This document shows, piece by piece, positions 40,765-52,424 of a stretch of DNA of 64,000 bases. How positions within the stretch are numbered: the first letter of the stretch is position 1; each line of letters opens with the position of its first letter. The translations under genes were made by a program, and so were the position numbers. The DNA is from Strix aluco (taxonomy: Eukaryota; Chordata; Aves; Strigiformes; Strigidae): the NCBI RefSeq assembly GCF_031877795.1, contig NC_133933.1, positions 23,340,029-23,404,028 on the forward strand, in the 5' to 3' direction. The notes below the pieces were generated by a model. That model had not been told where the DNA came from. It saw nothing but the letters and a program-made list of their open reading frames with translations, and did no database searches.

Positions 40765-40940
40765 GCAACATCCTATGAGTAGATACTGCCCCATTTTGCA
40801 AATGGGGAAAGCAGGGTACACAGGAGTCGCAGACCTTGTCAAAACCATGCAGCCAAGTCCTGGCAGATTCAGGAATGGAATCCATGAGTCCTGACTTTAG
40901 TTCCCCAGCTCTGATCACCAGACAACACTCCCTTCCTCTG
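40765..40940 (+). mobile_element. MIR/CORE-SINE copy, well preserved
   Basis: Nearly the full 3' two-thirds is readable: ACATCCTATGAGTAGATACT, CCCCATTTTGCAAATGGGGA, a degraded TTGCCCAAGGTCACACAG stretch (CCTTGTCAAAACCATGCAGC), GGCAGATTCAGGAATGGAAT, GAGTCCTGACTTTAGTTCCC, and a TCTGATCACCAGACAACAC tail like CTCTAACCACTAGACCACAC. This is the form common in reptiles and birds. Confidence 0.8.
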
Positions 40941-41028
40941 AAATAGGCTATTTTGATTGAAAACAGATGGTGTACATTTTTGGCACAGTGTTTTAACTAT
41001 ATTAAAATGCTCTGAATGAATATGTGCT

Positions 41029-41128
41029 TATATCATACCTATATATGTATACATGTATATATGTGCATACTACATCTATGCATACAGAAATAGATATGAG
41101 TTAAGGACATATTAATTTACATATATCG
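41029..41128. repeat. AT-rich TATATG-type low-complexity tract
   Basis: Alternating TATATG, CATAT and GTATAC words occur over about 100 bases, including self-complementary GTATAC and TACATGTA. Confidence 0.7.
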
Positions 41129-43459
41129 TATGCAAATGTAATGGATATGCTGAAAGATACTTAAGTGCAGCTGGACAGCTGACATACCTAAACATATAAG
41201 CTGTATTCTTCGGTGGTATTGTAATTACACACTATGTATTCCCTCTAAGCAACAAACTTTACATCACCGATGGAGTATACACTTTGATGTAATACACGTA
41301 TTGATGTTTTTTATCATTTCATGAGACATTTTAGTGTAGTTTCGGTAACGGATGAATCACATCCTTTTCCATTAGCTCCAGGACCAATCTCCATCCTCGC
41401 TGAACAATGCACTTAGTGGACACCGCCTGCATTTGTAGTGGTTTTTTTTCTGCAACTGAATTGTTATGTCTTAAATACCATGCTTATCTTTTGAATTTGC
41501 TTTTTCTGTCATAAGATTTGCCCCTGCATTAAGTCTTTTCTAAACAGTTTGTTTCCAGCTAAAGACTGGCAAATCCTCTCTTGGACTCACTGTCTGTCAG
41601 GATGAAGATTTTCACACACATCATAACCCTGGAGGAGATGACAAGGGCCAGTTTTTATCACCCAGTTCTTTGCCTGCTCACCTGCAGCCTTGAGTCAGGT
41701 AAAGATGGTCTGTCATATCAGCTGGCAAACAGCTCCGGAGATCTTCCCCATGGTTGGAAATCACCAGAACGGGCTTGTATCGCTTTCTGTTTCCTGTGCA
41801 TCCCCTGCAAAGGTGGGAGGCTGGGCCTTGAAAGTTACTCACATGGGATACATCCTAGTTACAACCCCCGTTCCATAAACCCCTTTTCCACAACTCCTTC
41901 CCATTGACTGTATTTCCATCTCTTTTATTGTTCGACTGGATTTTCCCCTTCACTTACCGCAAAAGAGGTAAGGAAATAAACCTTCAAATCCACAGTTATG
42001 CAGGGGGAGCTGAAAACAGCTCATTCCCCACGGGTGCTAATCCTTTGTCTGCACGTTGGCCCCAGCTACCTCACGTCTTATACACACAGAAAGTGAGCCA
42101 GAATTGGGGGCAAGATTAGAATTTGGGAATTCTATCCTTGCAGAAAGGGGAGCCTGAGCAAAACCAGCTATTTCGGTTTGTGCTAATTCCTGCTGGACTG
42201 ACCCATGAGTGCACAATAGAAAAAGGAAATATTGCTGATACTCACTGCTCTTCAGTCTTTTTTGGTTCTAAATCTGCAGAACTCGGGAATCAGGAAATGC
42301 CTGCAGAAAGGTTTTGAGGAGGTCACAGAAACAGAAGTATGCTACAGTGCTGCTTTATCTATGGATAAACAAAATATGGCCGCTTTTTATAAAGAAAAAA
42401 GAGCTTATTCTCTTTCAGAACTGTACCTCAAAATCCGCAAAAAGTAACATTGGCATTTTCTGGTTTCACAAACAATGCTGTAATGTAATATTAAGACCTC
42501 CACAACTGTGCTTACAACATCAGCTAGCAGCTGTTAATCAGGAGAGAACCTTACCTCAGCTCTTATCTTGCATAGGATGGATTAGCATGTTTATATTTTC
42601 CTGTCTGTTTGTTATGCTACAAAACTAATATTTTGGCACAATCTATTCTTAGTAAAGATTTTTATGCTAATTTCCTCTGTATCAAAAGATACAGTAAACA
42701 TATGTACCCAGGATAGCTCTCTTGCAATTCAATACACTGAGCTGTTTTGCTCTAACTGCAAAATGTAATATAAATTTCCAAGTAGAAAAAGTGTTAAAAG
42801 AAAAGTCTGTTCTTGCAAACTATTATGTGGTAACCAGGCCTCTCTCATATCAATAAAAAGCTCTCCACAGTGACACCCTTGCCCTTTCTCTGGCCACTTT
42901 CTGCCAGGTACGAATCAGAGAAATGCAAAACAGCCTTAAAAGCTTCATATCTGATCAGAGGAAATTCTCCCAGCACAGGCTAGGCAGAGACTGCCAAAGG
43001 CTTTGTTCCAGTTCCCTTTTAATAAGCCATTGCAAAGGGAGTGAGTTAATTTTTCAGGCTGCTGTATGGCATGAAGGCAACAGCCTGGACAAAATCTGCT
43101 GGATTCACCTCCTACAGTAGGCAGTGCTGGGAGGATGATGAGGCTGCTTGAAGGCAACACAGCCTAAGCCGTTCTGGGCTGTTGGTTGCGTGCAGTGCTG
43201 GATCTTCTTCCACTGGTTTCTGTGGGATTCAGACTACGCTCTTGCCATTTAAAGTGCAAGTGGACTCTCTGCTAATAAGTTACCCTATGTTTTTCATGAA
43301 TACTGAATAGAGTCCAGAGACTAAAGAAAAATCATAAGGAGAACTAACACATAATATATACCCAAGCAGAAACCTGTTTTCTCTACAGCACTTTTTTTCC
43401 TTCTGTGATGTTCTGAAGAGTTTTTTCATGTTCCCTCATTATCTCCCTATCTTTACCAG

Positions 43460-43592
43460 TCAGAATAGATACCCTATGATAAACATGTGCAGGAAACTAA
43501 GCCCCAGAACAACTCCGTGATTAGCCTGAGACTACTTGGTGAACTGGCTGGAGATGGGAAGACTGCCCAGCTCTCTCAGTAATCCACCCTTG
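43460..43592 (+). mobile_element. MIR/CORE-SINE fragment
   Basis: GTGCAGGAAACTAAGCCCCA, a degraded TTAGCCTGAGACTACTTGGT, a GGCTGGAGATGGGAAGACTG stretch and CCCAGCTCTCTCAGTAATCC follow the MIR block order. Confidence 0.65.
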
Positions 43593-43659
43593 GCCCCAAT
43601 TCAGCAGAGCACTTAGGTACTTGTTTAACTTAAACAAGATACAGTGCTTTACTGTGAAT

Positions 43660-43790
43660 CATAGTCCTTTTTATTATTATCACTTTTACTGCATGGCGAG
43701 GGAATTGAGTCTTAGGAAAGGACCTGAAGCAAACAGGAGCAATAAATTCAACATCCTGAGGCTCTGCACCTTGGGTCTGTCAGAGTCCCC
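43660..43790 (+). mobile_element. Possible second MIR/CORE-SINE fragment
   Basis: TTATTATTATCACTTTTACT and GCGAGGGAATTGAGTCTTAG resemble the MIR segment TTATTATCCCCATTTTACAG...GGAAACTGAGGCACAG. It lies about 70 bases after the previous copy in the same orientation. The remainder is too worn to follow. Confidence 0.45.
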
Positions 43791-46371
43791 AATTGGAGGG
43801 AGGATGAGGTTCAGAGACTGTGGCCCAGCTCATTTCCTCCTCCCGTAGGAGACAGCAGTGAGATTAGTGACTGTAAGATTGCTGCTATGTAGAGCTGTGC
43901 TACTCATAGCTGGAAGCTAATTACACATCCGCTAGCCACTTTCCTCATTATTCAGTCAAGAAAGTCTTCACTTTGTTGGAAAAGGCAAAAGAACAGCTAA
44001 TAACTGCTGATGTCTTTTTTTTTTTGAGAATACACAACTATGGCTATCACTCTTCTTTGTAAAAATACAAATCTTTTCTTTATAACATCAAAAAATCTTT
44101 TTTCATTACTTGCATGGAAACCCAATTTTCATAGCCTCTGAAATGAAACCTTCCTCTTCAGGAGCGAGACAAGAAATCGATTGCAGCAAACACTGGACTC
44201 CAGGTGATGAACGTAGCTGGACCTTGCTTCCTCCTGATGCACCACACATAGAAATTGTCAGTCTTCAGGGCAAACTGTGCTGGTCTCCATGTCTGAGGAA
44301 GGTTTGAGATACAGCTGTATTGTGATTAATGTTTCTATGACAGATAAATATACTACTCGACTAAAGTTTTACAAACATTCCATTTTATGTGATGATTTTA
44401 ATTCACTTAGTGTGTGCTTTGGCATAGCTTGGGGATGTTAAGGGGAGGCAGCAACATCTCTGTGGTTAAAGCTGAAGCTAGCTTCTGTTACAGCACCCTA
44501 TTTCCATCCCTTCATCATAACTTTGGCTTGGAAAACTGCTTGAATCTAAAGCTTGCCAGGTGGATTTTAGTCACTTTTGCAAAAACTGAGGAAAATCAGC
44601 CAAATTACTTTCAGGTTATGGGTTGTTAAAACTTACTCTGATTGGAAATATTTACTTTTAATTAGTATTTTTAGTTCTTGTCTTCAGTTTGATTGATTGA
44701 GTCGAATCAATGCAGACCATAGCAACACTCCTGCCTTACCAAAATTTCCCTGTAACTTAAACTTCTGCCCACCTGAATGACAGTGACTGTACAGCAATAT
44801 CCTCTTCCTGACCCATGTGTGCCCCATTAGGAGAGGTTATTGTCCCCAACTCCATCTCTGCTGCTTGTCTTTGCCCATCTGCTGGAGACTGTCCTTCCTT
44901 TTGATGTCTTGGGAGGACTAAGTGAGCCCCAACTTAGCCCAGCCAAGGTGAACTGGGTTACTTTAAACTATTACATGGTGATTCATTGCTAACCTTGCTC
45001 CCTTGCACTGATGCAGGTAGGGAGCACTGGTGCTAGCAGATCTGCTCTCACTTCTGTAAGAATTGTTACCTTCACTGAGGCAGCACTATTAACAAAATGA
45101 AGCTGTACCACTGGCCAGCAACTTCTTCTACAATTATTTTCAGTGCACAGGGCTTGCTATCCACACACAAGGATCCAAGCCAGTGTTATGTTCACGTTTT
45201 TGATTAAACTAGTACAAATATTTGTCTTTCTCTACCTCAAAAAATAGTTGGAATCACACTTCTAACCTCTCCATATAATTAAATCCTCTTAATTTGTGCA
45301 CTGACAGTTTACAAAGAAAAATGGTTGATCTTGTGCAAAGATATAAACCACTCTCATTATTCATAAATCTAAGTCCAAACAGTTTTGTTTTTTTCAGAAG
45401 AATTATGAGTTCACGTATGTTCTTGCTGAGATGAAGGAGCCATGCCAATTTTTTGGCATTGGCTTGAGTGAGATAATGACTGAACACTACATAACATTTT
45501 GAAATCGTCTTCCATTGCCCATTTCTCTTCAGGATTTTCTTCTCTTTGGAAGGTGACCTAAAGTTACCTGCTGAGTGGCAAGAGGCCTTTATTTACAACA
45601 AATGCTTTCCACAAGTCTCTCAAGTTTTACAGAGCACTTCATTTTTCTATTAGTTTTCACCACAGAAGGAATCAATCCACAAAAGTAGTACGGGCAAATA
45701 ATAAAGGTGCTGGTTTCTAGTCATCGTTAGCTGCACCATTGTTATCACCTGCTTAAAATGTGATGACTGATTGTAAATTTAATGCATGAAGAGAAAGATG
45801 GGGCTAGCTGCCTTGCCATCTAAATAAAATTTAGCAAACAAACACAAAATGCCAATTGTTGACAAGTCACAGTATTGTGATTACAATCCGCAGACCATGA
45901 TGGAGGTGTCTCTTTACATTAAGTGTCCTATCCGTGATTAAAACACTGACTTCTGCCTGCATTGCAACCATCATCATTGTCCGTATCTATCTTTCCAATG
46001 AAATACATATTTTAGAGCCCTGTTGCTGTTTTGCAATTTTTAAGTTAAAAATAAGTAACACATAAAATAAAGGCACCGCTGTTTTCTGTATATCAATGTT
46101 CTTTCAATTAAAATTCAAATAAATCAAAATACTACTTTAAAACAAAAACTGAATCGGTCAGACTTCTAATCTGAAAACTCCACAACCTTGAAGAAATTGA
46201 GATCAGTGTGTGATCTCTTTCACTCCCTTTTGTAATGAGCTGAGCACTCTGAGCCCTTCTGTGACGTAAAGCTAATCCCGTTCAATCCACCCTGAGCTCA
46301 CATTCCAAATTATGCTTCTTGCTGGGCTTGTTTTCATCTAAGTGCAGAATCTGCTGTTTTTCACAAATAAG

Positions 46372-46565
46372 GGCTTTTTTTCCCCTCTCCCTCTTCACTA
46401 GCTTCCCTTCCACTCTCTTGCCAAACTCCCTGCCCTTGGCTTCCTCTTTCAAAATTACTCTTCCTTCCCATATGATCTCCAAATTAATCATCACTCTCCC
46501 TCCCTGTCTCCTCTCTATCCCATTTTTTCTCACTTCATCCTGTTTCCTTTTCCCATCAAAGATCT
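46372..46565 (+). repeat. Polypyrimidine-rich tract
   Basis: About 190 bases are strongly enriched for C and T with frequent CTCCC and TTCC words. Its Lys/Arg/Glu-rich reverse translation is a composition artefact and not a gene. Confidence 0.75.
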
Positions 46566-49094
46566 CTTAGTCACAAGTTTCCTCACTCATCTCTTCCATC
46601 ATTGTTACTTATATGACAGTAGCAGCTCACTGCGGGTTTTTTTTAAATCACTTTCACAGTCAGGTCCTCACTGCATTCATCTCTAAGCATACACTTTTTT
46701 AAAAAAATCCGTAATAGAGTCTTGGGTGTTCACCAGAAGAAGAGGTGAACAGTCTTAAAGGAACAGATATCAAAAGTCTTGATGATGATCAGTAGAAATT
46801 ATGAAACATTGCAAAGAGAGTAGGTTTAGAAGCAGCTCTCATGTTGAGTTACTGCAATTGTAAGATGAGCAATACTAGTTTTATATAGGCATCAGCCAAA
46901 CAATGTAAATGTATCCACTTTTCTTTGGAATCAATGGATTTTCTTGTCGTGCTTTGTGTGGCAGTGGCAGAAATTTGCATCCATCCAGTTTCACAAATAA
47001 ATATGTGGTCTTCCTGAGAACTCTTCAGTTTGAAAAGCCACTTGACCTGAGGAAGAGTTCTACCTCATTAAATAGCTTCATTTAAGGGACTGAAGTATCT
47101 TGAGAAGACTTCAACTTTTGAAGGCGGCATAACATGGTTAACAGATTCAGGAGACAGTGGAAGAAAACTTCAGCATAGCTAGAAGAATCCAGATGAGAGA
47201 ACTGAACTATGGAGTGACTAAAGGCTTGAAAAGTTGCAGACATTATGGACTACAAAAACAAGAGAGAAACGAAAATAAAAGAACAGTCTTAGATTTATGT
47301 TACTGAAGAAAGGAAAGTAAAAAGAATCCCAGATTGCTACACAGACACTAATTAAGCTTTACAGCATCCCTAGGAGCTTTGGCAGACTTGGTCCCACTTT
47401 TACAGTAAGATGAAAAAGCATTGTCAGAGTGCAAACAGGGTCCTGTTTGGAGGTCAGCAAGAGATGTGATTTTGGTCAGTTGCTAGTATGCATCATAAAA
47501 GCAGGATTCAAAATAACAGCAATTTCATGCAGTTATAAATGTAATTTCATTGCTTCCTCTCCTCTTCTTTAATCACAGAGGCTATCTTGTTTCTGTTCAG
47601 AGCACAGCACCCCTGGACCCTTCAGCAGGGCCAAAAGCACTTCATCCTTCACAGAAAATTGTGTCCTGGTGGTGGCTACATTCTCATTAGTTTTAAATGA
47701 AGACTAAAACCAGAGGAGTGAGGCTGATGCAGAACCAGTGTAGTGAGATCAGCATGATGCAATTTGTCTCTGAGGTAAAATTAGTCAGTTCAGCCATTCA
47801 CAGAAAATTGTTAAGACTATAAATAAGACTCCAAAGACCAATAAAAGAAGCAAGAGGGAAGAGAAAGATAATTCCATACTTATTATGATATCTATATATG
47901 CATACACATTTATGATCATTGTTTTGGGATTAGGTAAATAATAAGCATTAATTTTGCCAGGTACCATTTAGTGCTTGTACTTGGACTTGTCTGTAGACCT
48001 CACAGGAGAAACAGGTCTTGGCAAGACACTTAAAGAGGAAAACAATAATAGATTTACAAGTCTTTAAAAACATTAAAGCATGTACTAAATGCATTATTAT
48101 AGGTACTAAGTTCTATCATAGTCATCAGTTTCAGTGAAGAGACCTCTCTGTCCGCTAGGATTAAGTTTGCCCCAGTAGTAAGATTTATGTGAAACTACAA
48201 TGCTACAGACACTAGAACAAGTTTTGCTCACTTCACACATGCAAGTCTTCAGAGTCATCCTAGAGTGCAACCAATGTGCGCTCCACCTGCAGCTACCTGC
48301 AATCTCTTACAACAACCTAAGTTATTGCTATAGTTCAGACAACAGCTGTAGGCCCCCTTTCCAAATGGCACCATCACGTGTCTAAACACATGTTCTCTAA
48401 ATTGGGTGCCACTACTGTTTTTGCATAGAGTACTGCCCAAATTTTCCTCGGGAGATGAACTGCTATGTCAGTACAAACAAATGTGTGTCTACAAAGTTTT
48501 GGAGAACAGAAAAGCCTGCATGCAAAATTTTGTCAACACATAAAAACCACTCTTGAGTATTTGCCCCTAAGTATGTAACAGATTTACCAGTCACAAGCAT
48601 TTATTCATCTGCCAGGAAGTGTATGGGATGCCTCTTTACTTTAGAAATGGTTTGCATGCCAAAAGCAGATATCTGCAATATTTCACCCAAAACAACAAAT
48701 CTCATGTCCCTGGAGAGAAAAGGCTGTTTATTATACCAACATTAAGTATTGCAACACTCAACATACATGTTGTTAATACTGTATCCTCCTCATTCCCCAC
48801 TATTCCCTGTGTTGCTATCAGCTTGCTTAATTTATTGTAAGATAAAAATGCTTTATTATCGTTACTCTTTATGTACTGTAAACATTTGTAAAGCTAAGCA
48901 ATAGGAAGCAAATATTATTGTGATATTAATAAGAATGGGGTGAAACAAATACATGATAATTATGAAATATTGGGGTATGTTTGCACAACTCGGCTGTATT
49001 TTTAGGAGACAGTCTGTCTTAGTGTCAGAACATCCAAGGGAGAAGGAATTTCTGAGTGTTACGCTAAGTTCTGTTGTTGGTTTTCTAAATATTC

Positions 49095-49230
49095 TGGACT
49101 AAAGTCTCTCTTATAAAACAGAGAAAATATTTTTTCATCCTGTGGGGGTATTGTGAGAATTACTCATCTGGTACATAGATAATACCCAGCAAATAAAAAT
49201 GCCACTAGGCATTGTTGTCATTACCTGTTC
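49095..49230 (-). mobile_element. MIR/CORE-SINE fragment, reverse
   Basis: TCTTATAAAACAGAGAAAAT, then CTGTGGGGGTATTGTGAGAA, then TACTCATCTGGTACATAGAT follow the reversed MIR order (CTATAAAATGGGGATAATA...GGGGTGTTGTGAGGATTAA). Confidence 0.55.
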
Positions 49231-51581
49231 CTCAAAGCTTCTATGACAGGACGGCTGACTACAGTGCAGTGGGCGCTGTATCACCAGTTGACATGGGGAC
49301 CACCTATATATTCTTGGACAGGCTATCAGATGAGAACAAATAATTCCTGGGTTTTGTGTTCAACTGCAGCTTATATAGCGCAGTTTTAATAGAAAAATGT
49401 GTCGTGTGCCTCTCATAGCCTCACTTGAGCTGAAAGCATGCTGAAAAGAACTGGCTTGATGTGCAACTTCTGTCAAGTGGTGCTGACAGAAACATTGGTT
49501 CAACTTTAAACCCAGAAATATAGGGAAAGTGAGTGCCTTTGCTAGGTACCCTTCCTTGTTTGCAAACACTTTGTCTGCAATAAAAACAAGGAAAGACTTT
49601 ATTATTGGCTGAGGAAAACACAGTAACATAAGTAAATAAGTAAAATATCCACACCCATCATATCTCTGGCAGTGGTTCTTTAGTTCACTTCCCTACCAAG
49701 TGGTGCCAAAGTCCAAGGAGCTAACATACCTTTAACTCTTTGTTTTCTCCCTTTTCCCTCTGCAATGCTATTAATGGTTAATGTATGTTCAGGATGAACT
49801 TGGCTGACGTGTCTCCAACCCCTATAGGAAGTGCTATCTGATCTGGTCCACCAACCCCAGCAATAGCAATTTATTTTTATTGCTGACATCAGACGCCCCT
49901 CACCCCCAGCTTCAGTCCCTATTTCCGCAAGTTCAGCGGAGAGCCAGCAGGAAATACCTTACTCTCGCTGTAAAACCGCCTGCGTGCCACAGCTTCGGAG
50001 TGGGCTCCTACCATGGAGGCACTGCGGTGACTTGTTCAATGAGACCTTTAGCGGACAAGGACCAGCAGCACCCCAGAGCCTTGCACAGGGCTCTTGTCAT
50101 ACCAAGGGTGTAGGTCAGCATGGGAAGGGAACCCTTTCCTTGGTCCCCATCTTCTTAGTTTAATCTTCAACGCATCACAACCCACTTGCACTTTTAGTAG
50201 TTCCTAACAATATTTCTTGGAGGGTTTCTGCATAAAAAGCTTTTAGAATTAAATTCCCTACACACTTCTTCATTCACCAAGAGTTGGCAGGAGAGTTTCT
50301 TCTCTTGAAAGGCCATTGCCCAAGCTGATGGATCCCCTTCCCAGGCTCACTGACAGAAAGCAGACTCTTCCCAGCCCCACAGCCCGTCTGCTCTGCCTTT
50401 TCACTCGCATGGAGCAGGAGTCACTGTCCTCTCTAGCTTCGCACCAGTGACTTTATAGTTGAGCAACTCTGAGCAAACATGTGGGACTTTTGCTTAATCG
50501 TGTTGTGTATTTCATCCTCATGGGTATATAAGACTGATGTTTTATATCAGCTGGCAAAAAGGCCAGTTTGAAAAAAAAAGTATTATGTAGATGCTTCTTA
50601 TGGCAAAACCCAGCTGAGGGGTCTTCTGTTGGTTATCGAACTGAGGAAGCAGATGCCCGAGCCATTTCCCTCCCTGGAGCTCCAGCAGACGCAGGACTTT
50701 GCGGGTTTTCGGAGAACGCTGAACTTCACCTACAGCCAGTGACCCTTGGGAGCTGCGCTGCCTTCCTCCCCTTTCACCTGACTTCTGAGGAAGGTCGAAC
50801 TGAAGTTACGGGTTGACGTCCAGATGACATTTAATCGCCCGCGGTAGCCCGAGCACAACACCGCACCCCTGACACCTTTCGAGAGGAGAACCGCCAACCC
50901 ACGCGCTGCCGGGCAGCTGCCCTCTCCCATCCTGGAGGTGACCCCGTTTCAGCGCCGAACAAGCCTGTTCCCCCGGCGTGTGCTGGGGTGGCACGGCGGG
51001 CTCCTCGGGGAGGGACGGCACCTCACAAGCGGGGTGTGACCGCCATGAACCGCCGCTTTTTCGGTCACGTTTTCAGCCGTCGAAGCGTGAGGCGGATGGG
51101 GTCTGTGTTCGCACCTGGAGCTCGGCAGAGCTAACCGTGGCCATGGAACAGCCTCCCCCTGCCCTTCGCCCCGCCGGCCTTAATCGGGCTGATTTTTAAT
51201 TAAAGGCGGAATTGCCGGGAGACGAGCCGGCAGGGCAGCGGCTGAGGGGGACGGGGCCTCGGGCGGCGGCGGAGGGCCGCGGCGGGGAGGCAGCTCCTCT
51301 CGGGGAGCGCGGAGGGCCCCGGCGGGACCCCCGGCCTGGCGGGTGGGTCTGCGCGGGGCAGCCCGGCCCAGCCCGCCGGCTGCGGCCGGAGCCCGCGGGG
51401 CGCTGCGGGGCGGCCTCCCCTCTCCCGCCCTCCCTCCCCTCCGCCTCGGTCCGCCCGTATCCCTGCATTCCCTGCTGCAGCACCCCCTCCTCCCCTCAAT
51501 CCCATCAGTAGCGGCGGGCCCGGGCTCGGCTCCCCGCGCTGCGGCGGCGCTCGGCGGCGGCTCCCCCCCGCCGCGGCCGCC

Positions 51582-51629
51582 ATGTTGGGCTGCTGCGCGC
51601 TCGGCGGCGGCGGCGGCTGCTGCGTGTGA
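51582..51629 (+). promoter_or_regulatory. Upstream ORF, 15 codons, in the CpG island
   Basis: The ATG sits in GCCGCCATGT, so it has G at -3 and a good context. The peptide is Cys/Gly-rich (starts MLGCCALGG) and stops at 51627-51629. The same bases form a YY1-like site, so it may be a promoter element rather than transcribed leader. It matters only if transcription begins upstream of it. Confidence 0.35.
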
Positions 51630-51633
51630 CCGC

Positions 51634-51705
51634 GGGAGGGAGGGAGGGAGCGGCGGGGGAGAGGAGGGCGCGGAAGCGGAGGAGAGGGAGGGGGGGAGGG
51701 AGGGC
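51634..51705 (+). repeat. G-rich purine tract (GGGA repeats)
   Basis: About 70 bases are almost entirely G and A, with many GGGA and GGAG units interrupted by a few C residues. The run has quadruplex and triplex potential and lies within the presumed promoter or leader. Confidence 0.8.
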
Positions 51706-51734
51706 GCCGCCGTTACCCCTCCCCGCCGCCCCGC

Positions 51735-51739
51735 GCACG

Positions 51740-51772
<33 letters not shown>
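51735..51772 (+). repeat. (CA)n microsatellite in the CDC42BPA promoter region
   Basis: Two CACG-type units are followed by about 14 uninterrupted CA dinucleotides and then a C run. This is a likely length-polymorphic, Z-DNA-prone repeat. It falls upstream of the uORF at 51799. Confidence 0.95.
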
Positions 51773-51774
<2 letters not shown>

Positions 51775-51798
51775 CCCCCACACGGGCACCGCGGGAGG

Positions 51799-51852
51799 AT
51801 GCCCTTTGCCCGGCGGGGCGAAGCCGGGAGAGCATCTCGCCGCCGGGAGTGA
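51799..51852 (+). promoter_or_regulatory. Upstream ORF, 17 codons, in the CpG island
   Basis: This ATG opens a short Arg-rich frame (starts MPFARRGEAG) that closes with TGA before the coding exon. It would be in the leader if the start site lies at or before the CA repeat. Its function as a translational brake is inferred. Confidence 0.35.
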
Positions 51853-51988
51853 AGCCGCCGCCGCCGCCGGGGCCCCCCGGCCCGCAGCGTGCGGCCGGAG
51901 CGGGGTCGCCGGCGCTTCCCCTCCGCCTCAGGACGCGCACCCGGAGGAGGAGGAGGAGAAGGAGGGCGCCGTCTCCGCAGCAGCAGCC

Positions 51989-52003
51989 ATGGGAAGGATT
52001 TGA
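51989..52003 (+). promoter_or_regulatory. Minimal upstream ORF (MGRI-stop), optimal Kozak
   Basis: GCAGCCATGG gives an ideal start context (G at -3, G at +4), followed by only four codons and TGA. This is better than the context of the true start at 53018, which has T at +4. In a leader containing it, most scanning ribosomes would be expected to initiate here and would have to reinitiate downstream. That it is transcribed is inferred from its place in the island. Confidence 0.5.
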
Positions 52004-52106
52004 CAGGGCTCGGAGCGCTTCCCAGCCGCCCCGCGGCGGTGCCGGTGTGTAGGGGCGCGCGTCCCGCCCGCCGCCCCTTGGCGCAGCGGAGGAGAAGGGG
52101 GCGACG

Positions 52107-52136
52107 ATGAAGACTTTAGTTTTTTTGAATCACTGA
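52107..52136 (+). promoter_or_regulatory. Upstream ORF, 9 codons
   Basis: ATG with G at -3 (GACGATGA) opens a nine-residue frame starting MKTLVFL and ending in TGA at 52134-52136, 22 bases before the donor-like site at 52158. It would be retained in the leader in both spliced and unspliced models. Confidence 0.4.
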
Positions 52137-52149
52137 AAAGCCCTAAAAG

Positions 52150-52165
52150 GAGACTCGGTAAGGAG
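52150..52165 (+). promoter_or_regulatory. Candidate 5' UTR splice donor at 52158
   Basis: CTCG followed by GTAAGG is a good donor match at the 3' side of the island. If used, a non-coding first exon would end at 52157 and be joined to an acceptor at 52736-52737 (TATTTTTTTAG) or at 52969-52970 (long T tract then GGCAAAG), just upstream of the start codon. The alternative is a single long first exon; the sequence does not decide between them. Confidence 0.35.
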
Positions 52166-52284
52166 GAGGAGGAAGGGAAAAGCTGCCCGGGGCAGGACGT
52201 GGCTGCGCCCTGAGGAGGGGCGGCCGGGGGGACCTGCGCCCCACCCCCACGGCGGGCGCGGTGGCCGCGGAGGCGCTGCCCGCC

Positions 52285-52338
52285 GGGGCCGCGGCCGGGG
52301 CCGGGGCCGGGGCTGGGGCTGGGGGGGCGGCGGCGGGG
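52285..52338 (+). repeat. GGGGCC/GGGGCT hexanucleotide run, quadruplex-prone
   Basis: Two GGGGCC units (52297-52308) are followed by two GGGGCT units (52309-52320) and a run of seven G, with further G runs on both sides. Five or more G runs of at least four bases lie on the coding strand, so a G-quadruplex is very likely in single-stranded DNA or RNA. It lies in the leader or in a 5' UTR intron depending on splicing. Confidence 0.85.
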
Positions 52339-52413
52339 CTGCGCGGCCCCCTCCCTCCCTCCTTCCCTGCCTCCTTCCCCGCCGGTGTGCGCCCTGGTTC
52401 CTTCTCCCTTTCG

Positions 52414-52424
52414 TATATATAAAG
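52414..52424 (+). promoter_or_regulatory. TATA-box-like element at the island edge
   Basis: TATATATAAAG is a strong TATA consensus match immediately after the GC-rich part ends. A start about 30 bases downstream (near 52445-52450, in a pyrimidine-rich run) would give a leader of about 570 bases without any of the island uORFs. The flanking DNA is AT-rich, so a chance match is possible. Confidence 0.35.

Larger units (their letters stand above)
40261..50819. other. Intergenic, no gene seen
   Basis: Holds MIR copies (40.8, 43.5, 43.7, 49.1 kb), the AT-rich tract at 41.0 kb and the pyrimidine tract at 46.4 kb. The 45.5-46.15 kb stretch is free of repeats and rich in homeobox-like TAAT words, so it could be an enhancer; that is only an impression. 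Confidence 0.55.
50820..52400 (+). promoter_or_regulatory. CDC42BPA: CpG island promoter and 5' leader of CDC42BPA
   Basis: This is a dense GC- and CpG-rich island, strongest from about 51180 to 52320, in otherwise CpG-poor DNA and ending about 0.6 kb before the CDC42BPA start codon. Islands of this kind mark broad TATA-less promoters of widely expressed genes. GC boxes are abundant, and a YY1-like GCCGCCATGTTGG lies at 51578-51590. The exact start site cannot be read from sequence. Whether leader and coding exon form one long exon or are joined by splicing is open: a donor-like site lies at 52158, with possible acceptors at 52737 and 52970. Long open frames on both strands here are products of GC-rich composition. 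Confidence 0.88.

Noticed and set aside
46282..46533. Lys/Arg/Glu-rich minus-strand frame resembling a nuclear protein
   Set aside because: It is the reverse reading of a polypyrimidine tract, so the amino-acid bias follows from composition.
51180..51770. 196-codon minus-strand open frame in the CpG island
   Set aside because: It is Pro/Ala/Arg-rich with a Val-Cys run read from the CA repeat. Many frames are open here because GC-rich DNA has few stops.
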